The translations under genes were made by a program, and so were the position numbers. From Chamaea fasciata (Eukaryota; Chordata; Aves; Passeriformes; Sylviidae), in contig JARCOQ010000017.1 in NCBI GenBank assembly GCA_029207755.1, positions 5,034,945-5,098,944 on the forward strand: a DNA stretch of 64,000 nt, written 5' to 3'. Each line of letters starts with the position of its first letter. Positions within the stretch are counted from its first letter, which is position 1. Shown one piece after another: positions 15,001 to 27,745 of this stretch. Below the pieces are notes generated by a model. That model ran no database searches and was not told the DNA's origin. It saw nothing but the letters and a program-made list of their open reading frames with translations.

Positions 15001-15589
15001 ACACTCCATTTCCAGAGGGACATCTTGCAGATGAAGAGGAGCAGCAGAGGAGGTGGCAGAGAGGGAGCTGGCAGCTCTGCTATCACAGTGGTAATTCCCT
15101 CTGACTTGCCACCATTAGAGACCAAATATCCATTGTCACCCTTTGTCTTTCATAGGAAGACCTTCAGCACGGACTGGCTGCTTCTTAAAGAGTTGTAAAC
15201 ACATCGGTTAAAAGTTTTAGAGCTTAACCTTGGATTTCTCAGGGTTGTATTTTTTCTGTTTTGGGGTGAGGCCTCACTAAGTGTGGCCCTTTGAGAGGCA
15301 GGTACCCTCTAAGGGGAATGGCACCTGCACAACGTGATGAGTTTCCACCAGTGACCCAACTTTTAGGAAAGACCAAAATAGCAACAACAAAGAGCACAAC
15401 ACTGGTAACATTACGAACAGGTAAGAGGTTTTCCCTTCGCTATTTTAACCAAAGCCTCCTGCCCTGTCCTTAAATGAGTGGATTTTGTTCCACACTTCCA
15501 GCGAGGTCCACTAAAGGATTTTAGAAGCAGAAAAGCAGTCCCGCACCAGCACGGTCCACAACACATAATGAAGAAAGGATCTGTGTTAC
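1..15589 (-). other. LAMA5: LAMA5 intron 2 (runs off the left edge)
   Basis: This stretch follows the exon 2 donor and contains no recognisable laminin exon on the minus strand. No other protein family was recognised in its reading frames. It holds short simple repeats (an A21 run at 9457-9477, A-rich tracts near 3860, 4612 and 13300, a G8 run near 8756) and AT-rich patches such as the one around 12,975-13,055 that could be regulatory. I recognised no CR1 copy in it. Confidence 0.75.
9457..9477. repeat. Poly-A tract (A21)
   Basis: This is an uninterrupted run of 21 adenines inside LAMA5 intron 2. No target-site duplication or recognisable retroelement body was seen next to it, so it is called a homopolymer only. 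Confidence 0.9.
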
Positions 15590-15742
15590 CTGTCCAAGGT
15601 CCAGGGTGACATTGACCTGGTTGAACTCCAGCCCCCGGGAAAGAGGGGGGCTCTGCCACCAGCGCTCCGTCCCATCAATGGCATTTGTGATGGGGTGGGC
15701 CTTGTTGCTGTCTGCAGAGGAGCAGATGTCGCAGTACTGGCC
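15590..15742 (-). CDS. LAMA5: LAMA5 coding exon 2 (LN domain)
   Basis: This exon has 51 codons, is in phase 0 at both ends, and is bounded by a pyrimidine-rich acceptor (cctccag|GGC) and a donor (CAG|GTAACA). It encodes the LN-domain stretch from GQYCDICSS to VNVTLDLGQ, including the strongly conserved [17 protein letters not shown]. This exon decides the identity of the gene. The minus-strand open frame runs past both splice sites, which is incidental. Confidence 0.97.
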
Positions 15743-18700
15743 CTGGAGGAAAGCACAAAAACAACATTTAACTCTGGCCAGAAAAACGTGGTGCAAAGCA
15801 GTCAGGTATCACAGCAATTCAGAAAATACAGGGTGTAAGCCTGCTAATGCGAATCAAGATACAGAAAGTTTTGTCTGCACCCATTTAAAGCGTGGATGAA
15901 AGAAGGTACGTGAAAAAGGCTCAAAACTCCCACAGCCACCCAGTGTAGAATTTGGGCTGCTCAGAGCAGCATCCCTTCTGAATTTCAGACCTGCAGAGAA
16001 CATTGCCAAAGGATCCCAGACTCAAAGGGCTGGTTACCAGAAGCAGAGGAAGGAGCATCTAAGAGGGAAACTGCACTGCAATGGAGAGCAGTGGCTCAAA
16101 CTCCATGGTCAGCAGCTCCTGTGCTGAGGCTGCCACTCACACCCACCCCTGCGGAGCCCAGGGATCCTGACCTGAACCTTTCAGCCACTTCCATGGACTC
16201 AGACTGCCAGCTCCTCTGCCCAGCTCCCTGCAATCTGTTTCTTGTCCACCTATTCATCTCACAATATAGTTCTTTCAGCTGCATTTTCAAGCTGAGTCTC
16301 GCAGCCAAGTTCCTTTTGCTGATGATGCTTCAATGCAGGGCCAGAAAGGGACAGCCCCAGCTGTCAGCTGGCCAGGGACTGCCATCACTTCTCTCTGCCT
16401 TGCTTTTGTGGCCCGGGTGGTTTTGTCAGCTCCATGGACACGCTGCCAGAGAAAACAACCCCGCAACTTTAACAGCACCTCCTGAGCAGGATCAGACAAA
16501 GACCTGAGCTGTTAGGGGCAATTCTTTCTCTCTCATTAATGGGCAAATGAATCTGACCCACAAAGAAACCCGCAAAGCACCCTGAAAACTGGCAAATTGT
16601 TATGTGGAGCCACTGTTGTGTCACTTGAATTGCTGCTACAAACAGCCAGGAAGGGAGCTGTGTTACAGGCAGTTTTCCTTTTAAAGGCGCAGTTATCCCG
16701 AGGCAGGAATGCTGCCCTTGCCTGTCCCAGCTGCAGCCGGTGTTAATATTACACCAGGTACAAGATCTCAAGACAGGTAATCCCCTTCCTGCCCCTGAGA
16801 GAGCTGGGGTGAGACAGAGCCACCACAGAGCATGGGATTTCCCAAATGCTCCAAACTCTGGAGGAATCTCAGTGCAAAGGAAACAGAATTCACAGCATCA
16901 TTCCCCACTACCACATGCTTTGTTACTTGCACGCAATTGTGCAATACAAATTATCATGAACAAGAACAGTTTTGAATTAATTCCTTTAGAGATGTGAAAA
17001 TAGTGATGGGAAAGCACAAAGCCAGAGAAAAGGGAAGCTGAAACCATCCAGGTAACCCTGACATTCATGCAGGGAGCACTCATGTGCAGAGAGGTCACAA
17101 GGCTGGTTTGGACATGCTTCGAGCCAGCAGGGAGAGCAGACCAGATAAAACTGACCCAACTCTTCAGCACAAACCTTTAATGGGAACCGGTGCAACAGGT
17201 TGTGTGGAAATTTCTGCTGCACAACACACAACACTGAGGTGGGTGGGGGGGGAAGTGAGGCAAGGTTACAAAACGGGGATAAATAACAAGAAAAAAAAAA
17301 AAGTGTTTTCATACTTTAAATTCTTGCTACAGATGTAAAAACCATTCTGAACCCAAAGTTCACATTGATGGGAGAGAGTCAACTCAAGCTGAGTAAGAGG
17401 GGAGTAAAAATTAGGATCAGCTGCTCCACGTTTATAATGCTGCTGTTGTCCCTCCCTGGGCAGCCTGCTGGGCCGGGAACAGGTCAGCAGCTAAACCAGG
17501 TTTGCTGTTCCAAGTGTGATTAGCCTCTCTGATGCACCAGTTGCTCATTAGTTGTTTCGTTAGAGCCAGACCTAAACCTGACCAGAATCATTTCCAGCTA
17601 TTTGTGTTTTAGAGCAACTCAGGCTCCTGCACATTGTGTCAGGTTCCCTACAGGGAAGTTCTGACATCAGCAAGAGGATTTTAATTAAAAAGCAGCTGTG
17701 AGCTGCAGGCTTAGCACAGACTGTGGGTTGCCAGAGCAGCAGAGGTGTGGACACTACAAAGGTATGGTCAGAGAAAGAGCTTCAGCAATGCAAGGAGTTG
17801 CAGGGCAGCTCAGAGAACAGAAAATTGCCACTATCAGAGCAAACTGCAAAGAGGGAGAGATAAGGAGGAGGTTTGAATGAGGGGCAGCTTCCAGAGACCT
17901 GCAAGGCCTGATCCTGCTCAGGGCAGTGGGAACTTTGAAGTTTCCCCTGAGCATAAAGACAAGCTGGGCACCCTGCTGGCACCTCTCCCAGGGGACAGAG
18001 GTGGCTTTGTCCCAGTTTATCTGGCCCTGCCACGACCCAACACCAGCTCCCTTCACCTGATTTATCAGAAAGCCACAGGGAGCATGGGGCTGCTGGGGAT
18101 GAGGTAAAAAGGGCAGGAAATGGGGTGTAAAAAGTACTGTTTCAGACCAAGTGCCTGCTTGAAAGCTGCTCCCAGGGCTCTCCCTGCAGATCAGCTGCTC
18201 ACACGGAGTTCAGCAGGTGCTGTCTCACCGTGTGTCTCTTTTCTGTGGGCAACAACTTGTTCCAAAAACTGTGTTTTCAGCCACAGTTAAACCACTGAAA
18301 TCCAACACTATCATAGATGTAAACACAGAAGAGACACGTACAGAGAGGTACAGCAGCATTTGTCACCTGGAGGAGCACTGAGAGCCCTGGGCTGAGCCAG
18401 ATTCCTTCTGCCACACAGCAGAGCCAGGACACGGATAAAGAGGCACCAGGACAAATGGTCACTGACACTGCAGCGTATCAAAAGAGAATGTCACTTAATT
18501 CTGACATGCTCGGGGATGAAACAGCTTCAGATTTCATCTGTTATCAACACCTGGAGGATTGAGAGGGCCAGAGCTCTGGTCAGTGCCCACACTGCTCGGG
18601 CAAGGATAGCTCAGGGCTGCAGAGGAAGGCACAAGCAGCACTGCCCTGAAATCAGTCAAATTTGTTGTACGTTCTTAAATGCTGAGGTGTATAATTGCTT

Positions 18701-21700
18701 TAATTAATGCCAGTAACCTGCCTCACTGTTACACTCCTAATCTGAAATAATCATCGAGAGCCCTGCCCCACCCTCAGGAGCAGTGCACCATCCCTGCTGG
18801 TTTTGGAACAGCCCCCGGGCACACGGCTGGGATGGGGAACATGAGCACACGGCTGTGCCTTTGCAGACTTGTCTGCCTTGGAAGACAGTTACAAGCACCT
18901 CCAGTAAAACTTAAACAAAAAAAAAGAAACCTATGATCTCTCTTCTGCCTCATCCTCAAGACATCATTAAGGCAGGGCTGACCCACACTGAGGAGTGAAT
19001 TTGACAAGGGAAGCAAAACCTCCAAGGCAAGTGCCTTTCAACACACCTCAGCACTGCTGTGCCTCATCCTTCCAGACTGAAAAGCCCCCCACAGTTGGAA
19101 ACGCAGTCTTCTGCCAAAAAGCACTGAATAAAGCAAAGGAAACTCCTTGAAAAGGTTTACAGCCTTCCCACAAGCTGTGCCAAAACCACTGCAAGTGTCT
19201 TTAGGGCAGCATTGCTTCAGAAAACTTAATGATTATTGACATTTTAAGACCATCATGTTCAAAAGTCACTGAACTCCCTTTTCTGAAGCCTTCTATAATG
19301 TCAAATTAAACCAGCAGAAAACAGAGAACTGATTGAACTAATTTATTAGATGACTGTATTAATGCTTATCCTAGGTCTTTAACCAAGCAAACATCCCTTC
19401 ACCACCACAACACGTGGATGTCTCTTGGAGGGTCCCAAGTGGCATTTTTCCAGTATTCCTGATGAAAACTCCTCACGCCACAGCCACATCACACATGAGC
19501 AGCAATAACAGGTGAATGAAGGAGGGAAGGGCCTCTGGGCTGGTGGGACAGGCAGGCAGTGAGGACATGCATGTGGAGTTCATTATTGTTGTTTCAGTCT
19601 GCTCAAATTGAACACTTCCCTCCCACCTCCCTCCTTGCTTTTGTCACCGGGTGGTGCCAAGACCCCTAAAGGGGATGAATTGGGAACTCTGACCTCTGCT
19701 CTGATGCCTCCTGTTTCCTCCCCTCCCTTTTAGGTGCTGCCTGTGGTCATGGAAAGGAGCCACTACAAAAGGAATTTTCTAAAGCTTTCAGACTGAGTGA
19801 AGCCCGCCGGCCTGGGAAGTGGTGCTCAGATCAAAGCCGCCCTGTGCCAGAGCTGCACAGGGGACAGGAGGGGGGTCGCTGCAGAATTCCACAGCTCAGG
19901 AGCTGTGTTTGGCAGCAGGGGGATGCTGGGGCTGCCCCCAGAGCTGGTACAGCCTGGAGGGTTTTATTTCAGTCAGCAGCATCCTTAGTGCTGTGTGTCA
20001 TGCTGAGCTAGCAGGGTGGCCAGAGCACAGATGGACACACGTGGAGTGATAGACGCATCCCCAGATTTACCAGCTTTTCCACGCAGCCTTATCCTCCCAG
20101 CTCTGCTTGGCACATCATTCACATACTTGTGTGCAAGTGCACAGAGCAGCAGTTACTTCTTCACCCTTCCTTGCTCCTTTGCTTCACTGGAGGCACAATT
20201 ACCACATCGAGGTCCCTGTAAGCCTCCTGCTGCTGGGATCTCAGGCAAAGCTTCTTTGAGTTACTCTGTTTTACAGCGCAGTGAAGTGAAACATCGCTTT
20301 AAAAGGTGGCAAACCTTGGAGGAGGATACGTCAGGTTTTTGCCATCCAGTGACATCTTCAACCATTTATACTACACAGACAGCAAAATTCCATGTCATTA
20401 CCACACAATAGCTGGAAAATTCCTAGTGCAGCACTAGCTCAGGAGAATGTGGCCAGAATGAGAAAAATGCTTCAGAGATGATCTTGTAACAAAGCCACCC
20501 CCACCAAAAGGCTGAGAAAGGCTTGGTCCGAGAAAGTGACAGCTTTCCTTTGCTCAGCCTTGTTATGTACAACAAGGACACCGCCACTCACTGCCCCACT
20601 GCAACAGGTGAGTGGCACCACGACCCTCACAAGTGGCAGGCAGAAAACACTGAGCAGCAGCTGGTGGCTCCATGGCTGGCTTCAGGCTGCAAGAACATTT
20701 CAAATCAGAGCTGCTCTTCCCGGCTTGGGCTGCCCTCAGGGGGGACACTGGGTCTGGAGCTCCTGCAACTAAACGCGGTGTTTTACAAGCCCGTTTACAA
20801 CTGTTCTTTCCTCCCTTCAAGGGAGCCATAGCTGTTACACTACACTGCAGCTTGTACCGTCTACATTCCTGGCTGCAAGCTCCCTCTGGGCAGCTTAAAA
20901 TGGGACCCCTGAGATAAGTCACCTGACATTCGCTTGTAAAATCCACCCTCGAAACTCTCCCCTCTGCTCATCCCAACGCCCCACCGAACACCCGGGGAAC
21001 GGCGGAGTTAGAACACATCAAGGTAAATATCACCAGTTCACGACGCATCGAGCTAATCACTATCACATTTACCACAACGATTCCCGGACTACCAAAGGGA
21101 ATCTGGGTGCTGGTTTGTCCGGGATTTTTCCAAACACAAAAGAACACACAACTTTAAAAAGAATGCCCCGAGAACCCAGAGAGCCGCGTTTCACAGGAGC
21201 GGCTCCCGGCAGGGCTGGGACAGAAGCCGACCACGTGCGTGCCCTGCTCCGGGCGGGCCTGGGCAGGGGGATGCCCGGGGACCACCACCCCTCCCCGAGC
21301 CCCCAGCACCGACCCACCCGCGGCTGCCGGACCAGCTCTGCCCGAGGCAGCCGGGGATGCGTGGGAAAAGGCGCGGAGCGGGGCCCTGCCCGCCCAGCCC
21401 CGCGCTGCCCCCGCGGCGACACCGAGACCCGGGGGCGCACAAGGGGGGGCTCGGACCCCAGCGCACCGCCGGCGAGGCTCCGCCAGCCGCCCGTGCCTGC
21501 GCGGGCTCCGTCCCCTCCTCCGCCGTACCTGGATGGTCTGGTTGGGGTCCCCCCCGGCCACCGGGCCCCCCACCAGCTTGCAGTACAGATCCTCCACGGC
21601 GCGCCGGCTGCCGGCGCCCGCCGCCTCCTCGCCGCAGGTGGCGGTGGCGGAGATGCGGGTGCCCTCGGCCAGGTTGAAGTAGGGCGGGTGGAGGCTGTGC

Positions 21701-21852
21701 CCGTTCACATCGCTGGGGAAGGAGGCGGGCGGCCGGGCGGTAGCGGCGGCGGGCAGCACCGGCAGCAAGAGCAGCAGCCGCAGCAGCGCTCGCAGCGCTC
21801 GCAGCGCTCGCAGCGCCCGCCGCGCACCGCCCCGCTCCGCCGCCCTCGCCAT
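15590..21852 (-). CDS. LAMA5: Laminin subunit alpha-5, N-terminal two coding exons (partial gene)
   Basis: This is the 5' end of LAMA5, the large secreted alpha chain of laminins 511 and 521, which polymerises in basement membranes through its N-terminal LN domain. Two coding exons were assembled: 21529-21852 (108 codons) and 15590-15742 (51 codons). They join in phase 0 with a GT donor after ...NQTIQ and an AG acceptor before GQYCDIC. The joined 159 residues begin with a signal peptide, then enter the LN domain at about residue 53 ([13 protein letters not shown]). Motifs that I know from vertebrate LAMA5 follow: [51 protein letters not shown] and VNVTLDLGQ. Two N-glycosylation sequons are visible (NQT, NVT). 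The gene continues leftwards: exon 3 was searched for and not found, so intron 2 is longer than 15.5 kb. Other laminin alpha chains are less likely because of the close LAMA5 wording and the RPS21-CABLES2 neighbours. Confidence 0.97.
15743..21528 (-). other. LAMA5: LAMA5 intron 1
   Basis: This 5.8-kb intron is defined by the exon 1 donor and the exon 2 acceptor. The part from about 21,180 to 21,528 is still CpG island and may hold promoter or enhancer elements. The remainder is ordinary sequence with a short poly-A tract near 17,290. I see no second coding exon or RNA gene in it. Confidence 0.85.
21529..21852 (-). CDS. LAMA5: LAMA5 coding exon 1 (signal peptide and start of LN domain)
   Basis: The ATG at 21852-21850 opens 108 codons that end at the donor CAG|GTACGG. 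The start is chosen because it is followed directly by an Arg/Ala-rich n-region and a hydrophobic core ([15 protein letters not shown], residues about 23-37), a plausible secretion signal with cleavage near residue 39. The n-region is built from a 9-bp tandem repeat encoding Arg-Ala-Leu about four times. The mature part carries [13 protein letters not shown] and the conserved cysteines in TCGEE and DLYCKLVGG. The exon lies in a GC-rich CpG island shared with the promoter. The open frame continues into the intron by chance to 21154, but the splice donor and exon 2 homology show where the exon really ends. Confidence 0.96.
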
Positions 21853-22150
21853 CTTCGCTCGGCGGGGCCGGGCAGCGCTGCGGCACCGGCTGGGCTGGGC
21901 TCTGCCCCGCTCCCCCCGGCTCCGCTCGGCTCTGCCCCTCTCCGCCGCCGCCGCGCTACTTCAGCCCCGGCTGCGGGGAGGGGCCGCGGCAGCCCCGCCG
22001 CCCCGGTTAACCCTTTGCCGCCCCGGGAACCCCCCCGGCCCCGCCGGAGCCAGGGGAGGCCGAGTGGGGTGAAGGGATGCCGCCCCCTCCCAAATAACCG
22101 GGGACGGGATCCCCCGGGAACAATGTGCCCATTGTGTCCTCGGGGCTGCG
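21853..22150 (-). promoter_or_regulatory. LAMA5: LAMA5 5' UTR and CpG-island promoter
   Basis: The sequence immediately upstream of the LAMA5 ATG is very GC- and CpG-rich, with several GC-box-like runs (for example ggggaggggccgcgg near 21,975) and no evident TATA box. This is typical of a dispersed-start vertebrate promoter. The CpG-rich block begins inside intron 1 at about 21,180 and fades by about 22,150, where the sequence becomes AT-rich. The transcription start cannot be fixed from sequence alone. Confidence 0.6.
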
Positions 22151-22881
22151 CTGCCCGCGGCGGCTCGCCGAGTGTTTTTAGTGCGTTAAACTCCATTAAC
22201 CGATAGATCGGGTTATCTACACGAAAAACTCTATTACTAATTAACAAAACAGGGGAAGGCTTGACCAAACCCAGTTCGCTCTCCTCGAGGTTCTCATTTA
22301 GTTTGGGCAGGGAGAATTTTACTTCCACTTTCCCCGGAAAGGATGGCTTTGGGGAAATGACTTTACCTTCTCAGCCAAGGGGGGAGGAAGCAGCACAGCG
22401 ATAACCCAGCTTTCTCCCATCCCTTCGCTGCCCGTGGACAATCCCTCCGCGGTGTGACTTGCTGGGACACATGCACTGTCAGGTCTTCGTATGCTGCTGG
22501 GGAGAAGACATTTCACAGATAAAAACCTGAACATAAATATAGAGGAACGCATAAATTAACTCATCAAACCACTGCTTTGATTTTCTGGCAAACAGAGACT
22601 CTTAAAATCCAAGAAATAAATAATACACACGAAAAGTTGTCCCTGAATCGGACAAGACTGCATCTTTAAACTAGGACATGCCAAGAGGCCAGGTTGGACT
22701 ACAAACAGTTGGATTGCTGCGGTATTTGAACCCCACAGGAAGCAAAACAAGCTCTTGAGCGTGTCCAGGTCTTCGCAGGCTGCTGCTGGGCATTTGCTCT
22801 TTGCATCACATCATCCTCTTTGTTTCTTATTTTCTGTGGACAGCCTAGGAAGTACCAGTCCTCTTGGAAAAGCTACCGTAT

Positions 22882-22917
22882 GTATGAAAAGCTTTAAAAG
22901 TATGAAAAGCTTTAAAA
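22882..22917. repeat. 18-bp tandem duplication (2 copies)
   Basis: Two perfect adjacent copies of an 18-base unit (gtatgaaaagctttaaaa) lie at 22882-22899 and 22900-22917. It looks like a recent small slippage or duplication event. Confidence 0.9.
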
Positions 22918-23220
22918 ATAAAAACCAAAAGCAAACCCCAAAAACATTGTGATGCATGTGGCTCAAATATATAGCTCCACGAACTGAATTTCCAGCCAGG
23001 CTCCGCAATTACATTGATTTCAGCACTTTCAGGGTCTTTTGAAAGATCCCTCTGGCTGTATCTGGAGCACTGTAAATGTATATAAGTGTAAATATCGCTT
23101 TATTGTAAGGTTTCCACGGGGCTCTGCAGGCAGTGGGACACTCGCAGCCCTCCAGGCAGGTGCTGCTCGGGAATGCGGGTGGGTGCCGGCAACGGGAGGT
23201 GCAGGAGCGCCCATGCCATC

Positions 23221-23280
23221 CATCGGGAGCATCCTCACGCCATCGGGAGCATCCCCGTGCCATCGGCAGCATCCCGTACC
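23221..23280. repeat. 20-bp minisatellite (3 copies)
   Basis: Three consecutive 20-base units begin at 23221, 23241 and 23261. All share catcgg and agcatcc with a few substitutions between copies. It sits about 1.4 kb upstream of the LAMA5 start codon. Confidence 0.9.
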
Positions 23281-26200
23281 AGCTGTTTCCCGGCGATCCA
23301 TTACCATGACATCAGGACTTGTGAGCGCGGGGCGGTGAGAGGTGCCTGGTTCCACATGGTGAGGAAGCACTGAAGCACGGCCGCCGAGCCCATTCAGTTA
23401 GAAAGACTTCCTAAAGCGCTTTCAGACATCTTTTAACCCCTTCCTGCTTGCCCTTCTCTCTTCGGAGACCTTTCCCCTGGTTTCCCCGCTTAATGCAAGA
23501 TCTTATCTCTCCGCGGATGAATGTATCCTTTAAAAGCTAAATAGAACCTTTAGAAACAAATTCTTATCAGGAGAACCGACAGTCTTTGCCCTTTAAACCG
23601 TGCTTGAAAATAGATAGGTTCCTCTGGGAACAGCCACCTTTGAAAATACTTGTGCTCTGCAGTAATCGTTAACTAACATGTTTATGTGGGGGAGACCGAT
23701 ACTCCGCAGGACAGGAATTAAAACTTCCTTCAACTTTATCAAATGCCGTATTTAATTAGCTACTTACACCCCACGGCACCCGTAAGTACGTAAAAAGAGT
23801 TAACAAGGAAAAGCAGGGCACAGATTAGGAAAATAACTTTCTCCCACCCCCACAAGAGTTTCAGGGCAAAACACTTGGGCCAGTCTAATATTCTTTAATC
23901 CCTCTAGTGGTAATATAATTAATCTCCCTTCCAAAATGCAATTAAGGAAAATGAAATCACAGGGGTTTGGTTTTTTGTTTTGTTTTTTGGTGGTTTTTTT
24001 TTTTTTTTGGTGGCACAGATTCAAGAGCACCACGCAGAAAAAATGACCCTTCTGTAGCCTGAACTGGCCTCCAGTCGACAGCAGAGCTTCTTCCAAAGAC
24101 AGTTTAAAGACTGAAATCATACTTAGGCTACCTGTAACTGAGGGGGTCTGAAGTTTTCCAAGAAGCAATGGAAATAGTTTAAAGACAGAGCATTCTGAGG
24201 GTCTTTTTCCAGCACAGGAAGAAAAAGACAGAGGGTTTCTAATGTTGGTAAACATTCAATTTAGAGGTTAACCAAAAAGTTGAGGTTAACAACTTAAAGT
24301 CCTTCCCTGATGCCATCTCTTTTCAGTCACACTCAGGAAAAAAAGTCATATTTACTAATTTGAACTGGACACGAGTCCCATCAGGTCTAACATCTCATCT
24401 GAGAGTCACCAGCAGGAAACATTTCCAGTGAAAACCCCCATGGCTGGGCAAGGAATACTCTGCTCCCAGAAAAGATGTTGCCTGATTTATAACAGCTAGA
24501 ACTTTGCTTGGGTAGTGAAGCATTTCTTCCATTTAAGAGGTTTTTCTAAGCATAAATTTCAACATCCCTGGACCTTTGCCATTGCTTTACTGCTCTGATC
24601 CCTCTTTGAATTTTACTAGTTTCTTGAGCCTTGCAGTGGTGCTTCTTGGCTCGGCTTCACAAAGCTGGTCACAGTGACATGCTCTCAAATGAGAGGTGTT
24701 GAAGCAGAAGAGATTTTTCATTTTAAATCCAATCCACTACCAGTGAACACAGAAAGAACTGGGGAAAAAAAAAAGAATCCAGCCTGTAGCATTCCTACTC
24801 CAATCTTTTCTGAGCTTACATGTAGTAACACGACCTCAGCCATGCTGTTATCCATCTGCATCCGCTAAAGGCATCCGAGTTCCACTGAAGGTTTTACTTT
24901 TGCTTCCCTAAAAACTGCAGGACCATGAGGAGCTTGCCCAAAGCTGCCACCAGAAACCACAAGTTCTTTCTTCAAGCAAGCTGTAGAGTGACAGAGAGGG
25001 TTTGGGAGCGTGGAGAGACAGGAAGAGCTTAAAAGAAATCTGAGATCAAATTCAATGTATGGGCTCCAAACAACTTATCTCCGTGAGGGAACCCAGTTCC
25101 TAAATCTGAACAAAGATTCTCCAAGTTAGAAGTGAGAGTTTTCCTGTCTGTACAGACCCTTTTAACCTACAGCAGGAGCACAGGGAAGCATCCCACAGCC
25201 AGAAGAGAGTAATTCAGCAGTGACACAGACACATTCTGCTTCCTGTGAATAAATCCTCTGGTTTTATCTTGTCTATTACACAGAGAAATGTCAGGAGTTC
25301 TCCTTACTATTGGCAACATTTGGCCAATGGAGAAAGACCCGTTTCCTTCACTCACAGTATTTCCTACCAAGGCACCACCACAGCCAGAGCCATCACTGAG
25401 AGCAGGGCCTGAGCCAAGAGAAATAAGTGAGCACATGGTTCTTGTATGGTGTGGGGTCATGAACATGTTATCTTAGGGAAGATTTAATCACTTTCCTGCT
25501 ACCCTGCTGCAGGCTGTGTGAAGGAATGTGTTTCCTGAGCTGTGCTCTGTGCTGACCCAAGAACTTCATGCCAAACTCACATTTATAAGCGTGCTGTGTC
25601 TTGACACAAGTGTGTCAGGAGCAGCTACCAGGAGCTAAGGATAAATTCTGCATGGGCTGGAGTTGGACTAACACAAGCCAGAAGTGCAATCAATATCCGT
25701 CAAACACACCTCCAGCTTTATAATTTTACAGTCTCCACAGGCTCTACCTGGGAAGGTTGTAAAACAAACCCACAAAAGGCATCAGCAGGTCTCATGTGAG
25801 GTTTGCACTGGGTTTGCTGAGTTCACAGAGGCTCAGGAAGGAGCTCCCATCCTGTTCACACAGACCCCCACACATGCACATACAGACAGTTCTGCAAACA
25901 GCTCCCAAACAGAGACCCAGAGTACATTTCCCCTGTTTGTTCTTCAAACTGACAGCTCAATTACAGCTTTTTAAACCCTTCTGCATCAGGGGAGCTAGGG
26001 CACAGCTTGAATCTACAGTGGGAAAGGACTGGAGAGTTTTGTTGAAGGCATGAGGAATTTGACCAGGATCTGCCTTGCTTGCTCCGACTGGTTCTTATGA
26101 ACATATAAAGCCAAAGGCCAGAGGGGGTGACCAAACTCATCACACTACCATCTGCTGTAGTCTGCTTTTATGAAAGTATTCCTGGTGCTGGTTTTGCCAT

Positions 26201-27745
26201 GTTAACAGAAATAGTTAATACTGGACAAACCAAACCAGGCTGATAAGGTAATTCAGTGGGGAGCAACTCTATAAAAGACATAATTCTTTATATCTTTTTT
26301 GGAATTGAATTACACCATGTGAAAATGCAACCCCCTAAAACTGCCAAGTACCAAGGAGCGTTGGCAACAACTGGATTAGGACACATCTGGAATGTACAGT
26401 TATTTTCCTCTCTCAGTAGAATTACTTTAATGTGTTTTCTCTTTGTTTCCTTTATACTGTTCCTCCTTTAACATTTATTCAAAATTGAAAAAGACTGTTT
26501 TGAGACAGAGCTGGTCAATTTGCCATGCCCGAGGAGCACCTTTTAGTTAGAACCAAAAGGAGCAGACATCTGTGTTTTGTCTGCTGAGGACATTTTCACA
26601 AAAGAGATCAAGAAGATTCATAATATAGCAGGACATGTTACTCTACACCAGAGAATTCAATTCACTTTAAGGTCAGCCTGTACCTTCCCTGTAATCAAAT
26701 GGTTCCAAAACCCTCCCAAAGCCAGAACAGGTGTTTCATTCATACTGTCTGTCTACCTGGCAAGGACCCAAATACTTTCTTTTAAAGCCTAAACTCTGTA
26801 TTATTCTGGGGCACATGGAAAACATACATAAGTGCTGTCTCCTAGGCACGCTTCGGGCTCGGTCATCATTAGCTACGTGTTTTTCTTTGCACAGCTCAAA
26901 CAGGAACACAGCTGCTTTTATGTTAATAACTAAATCATGCTTTAAATGTGCCACACAGCCCTGCCTTCAGCCAGAAGGGCCCTGCAGATTTAACGAGCTG
27001 ACATGTCAACAGAGATCAGTTCACCCACCAGAAAAGTGCAGCTACTCCTGGGGTCAGCTTTGGTAGTTGTTTAGCACTGCAGGAGGACCAAGAGTTCTGT
27101 GTCAAGTTGAATCCATGGAGGAGGCAGGGGGATGAGTGAATGTGCTTGGGGTGAAAACCAGTGCAACGCTGGGGTTACACATCTGCTCCAGTGTGACAGA
27201 GCAGTGGGGGCAAAGTGGAGACACACACAGAGAACATAGTTTTGCTCCTTGTCTGAAAGGTGGGATGCATCCAGCACTGCAAATGGGAAACTGACTCAAG
27301 CCTGACTCAGAGAATAGGACTTTTCCTACTATGTCATTGTAACTTCTCTGAATGCCGGGAAGTTCATCCTCCCACAGATTACTTCACCCGGGGCTGTTTC
27401 TGTGCCCTGTGGCTATGTGCACATAAATACTCTTCAGGCACGGGGTCATGACATCCCTTGTTGGCTTCCACCGACATCATATCCACACATTATACCCAGT
27501 TTTTTAAAACCTAGCTGGAAATTACTGGTAGCAGATAAAAACCCAGTAGCACTTCTAATCTCTGTCATACAAGATAGTTGTTTTGCCATTTTCCTATTAA
27601 ATCCTGTTTCATGAATGAGAAATAATACACAGCTAATGAAAAGTGTAATTAGGAACAAGCAACAGACCCCAGAAGCTGGCCCACAGGAAAGAACATCTCA
27701 AGCAATGTCCCACACCGGCAGATGCCCTTTTATTTTCACACTTGT

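Larger units (their letters stand above)
22150..27740. other. Intergenic DNA upstream of LAMA5, first part
   Basis: No coding exon was recognised on either strand. The notable contents are a perfect 18-bp tandem duplication at 22882-22917, a three-copy 20-bp minisatellite at 23221-23280 and a T/G-rich simple tract at about 23,968-24,010. The rest is unremarkable non-coding sequence, and its open frames are short with no family signature. Confidence 0.6.

Noticed and set aside
1..15589. LAMA5 exon 3 (LN-domain continuation)
   Set aside because: I looked on the minus strand for the expected conserved continuation after VTLDLGQ and found none, so the exon is taken to lie beyond the left edge. 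A translated search would settle this.
21115..22206. 363-codon plus-strand open frame
   Set aside because: It is antisense to LAMA5 exon 1 and its CpG-island promoter. Its Pro/Arg/Ala-rich composition is what GC-rich DNA gives in any stop-poor frame, and no family motif is present.
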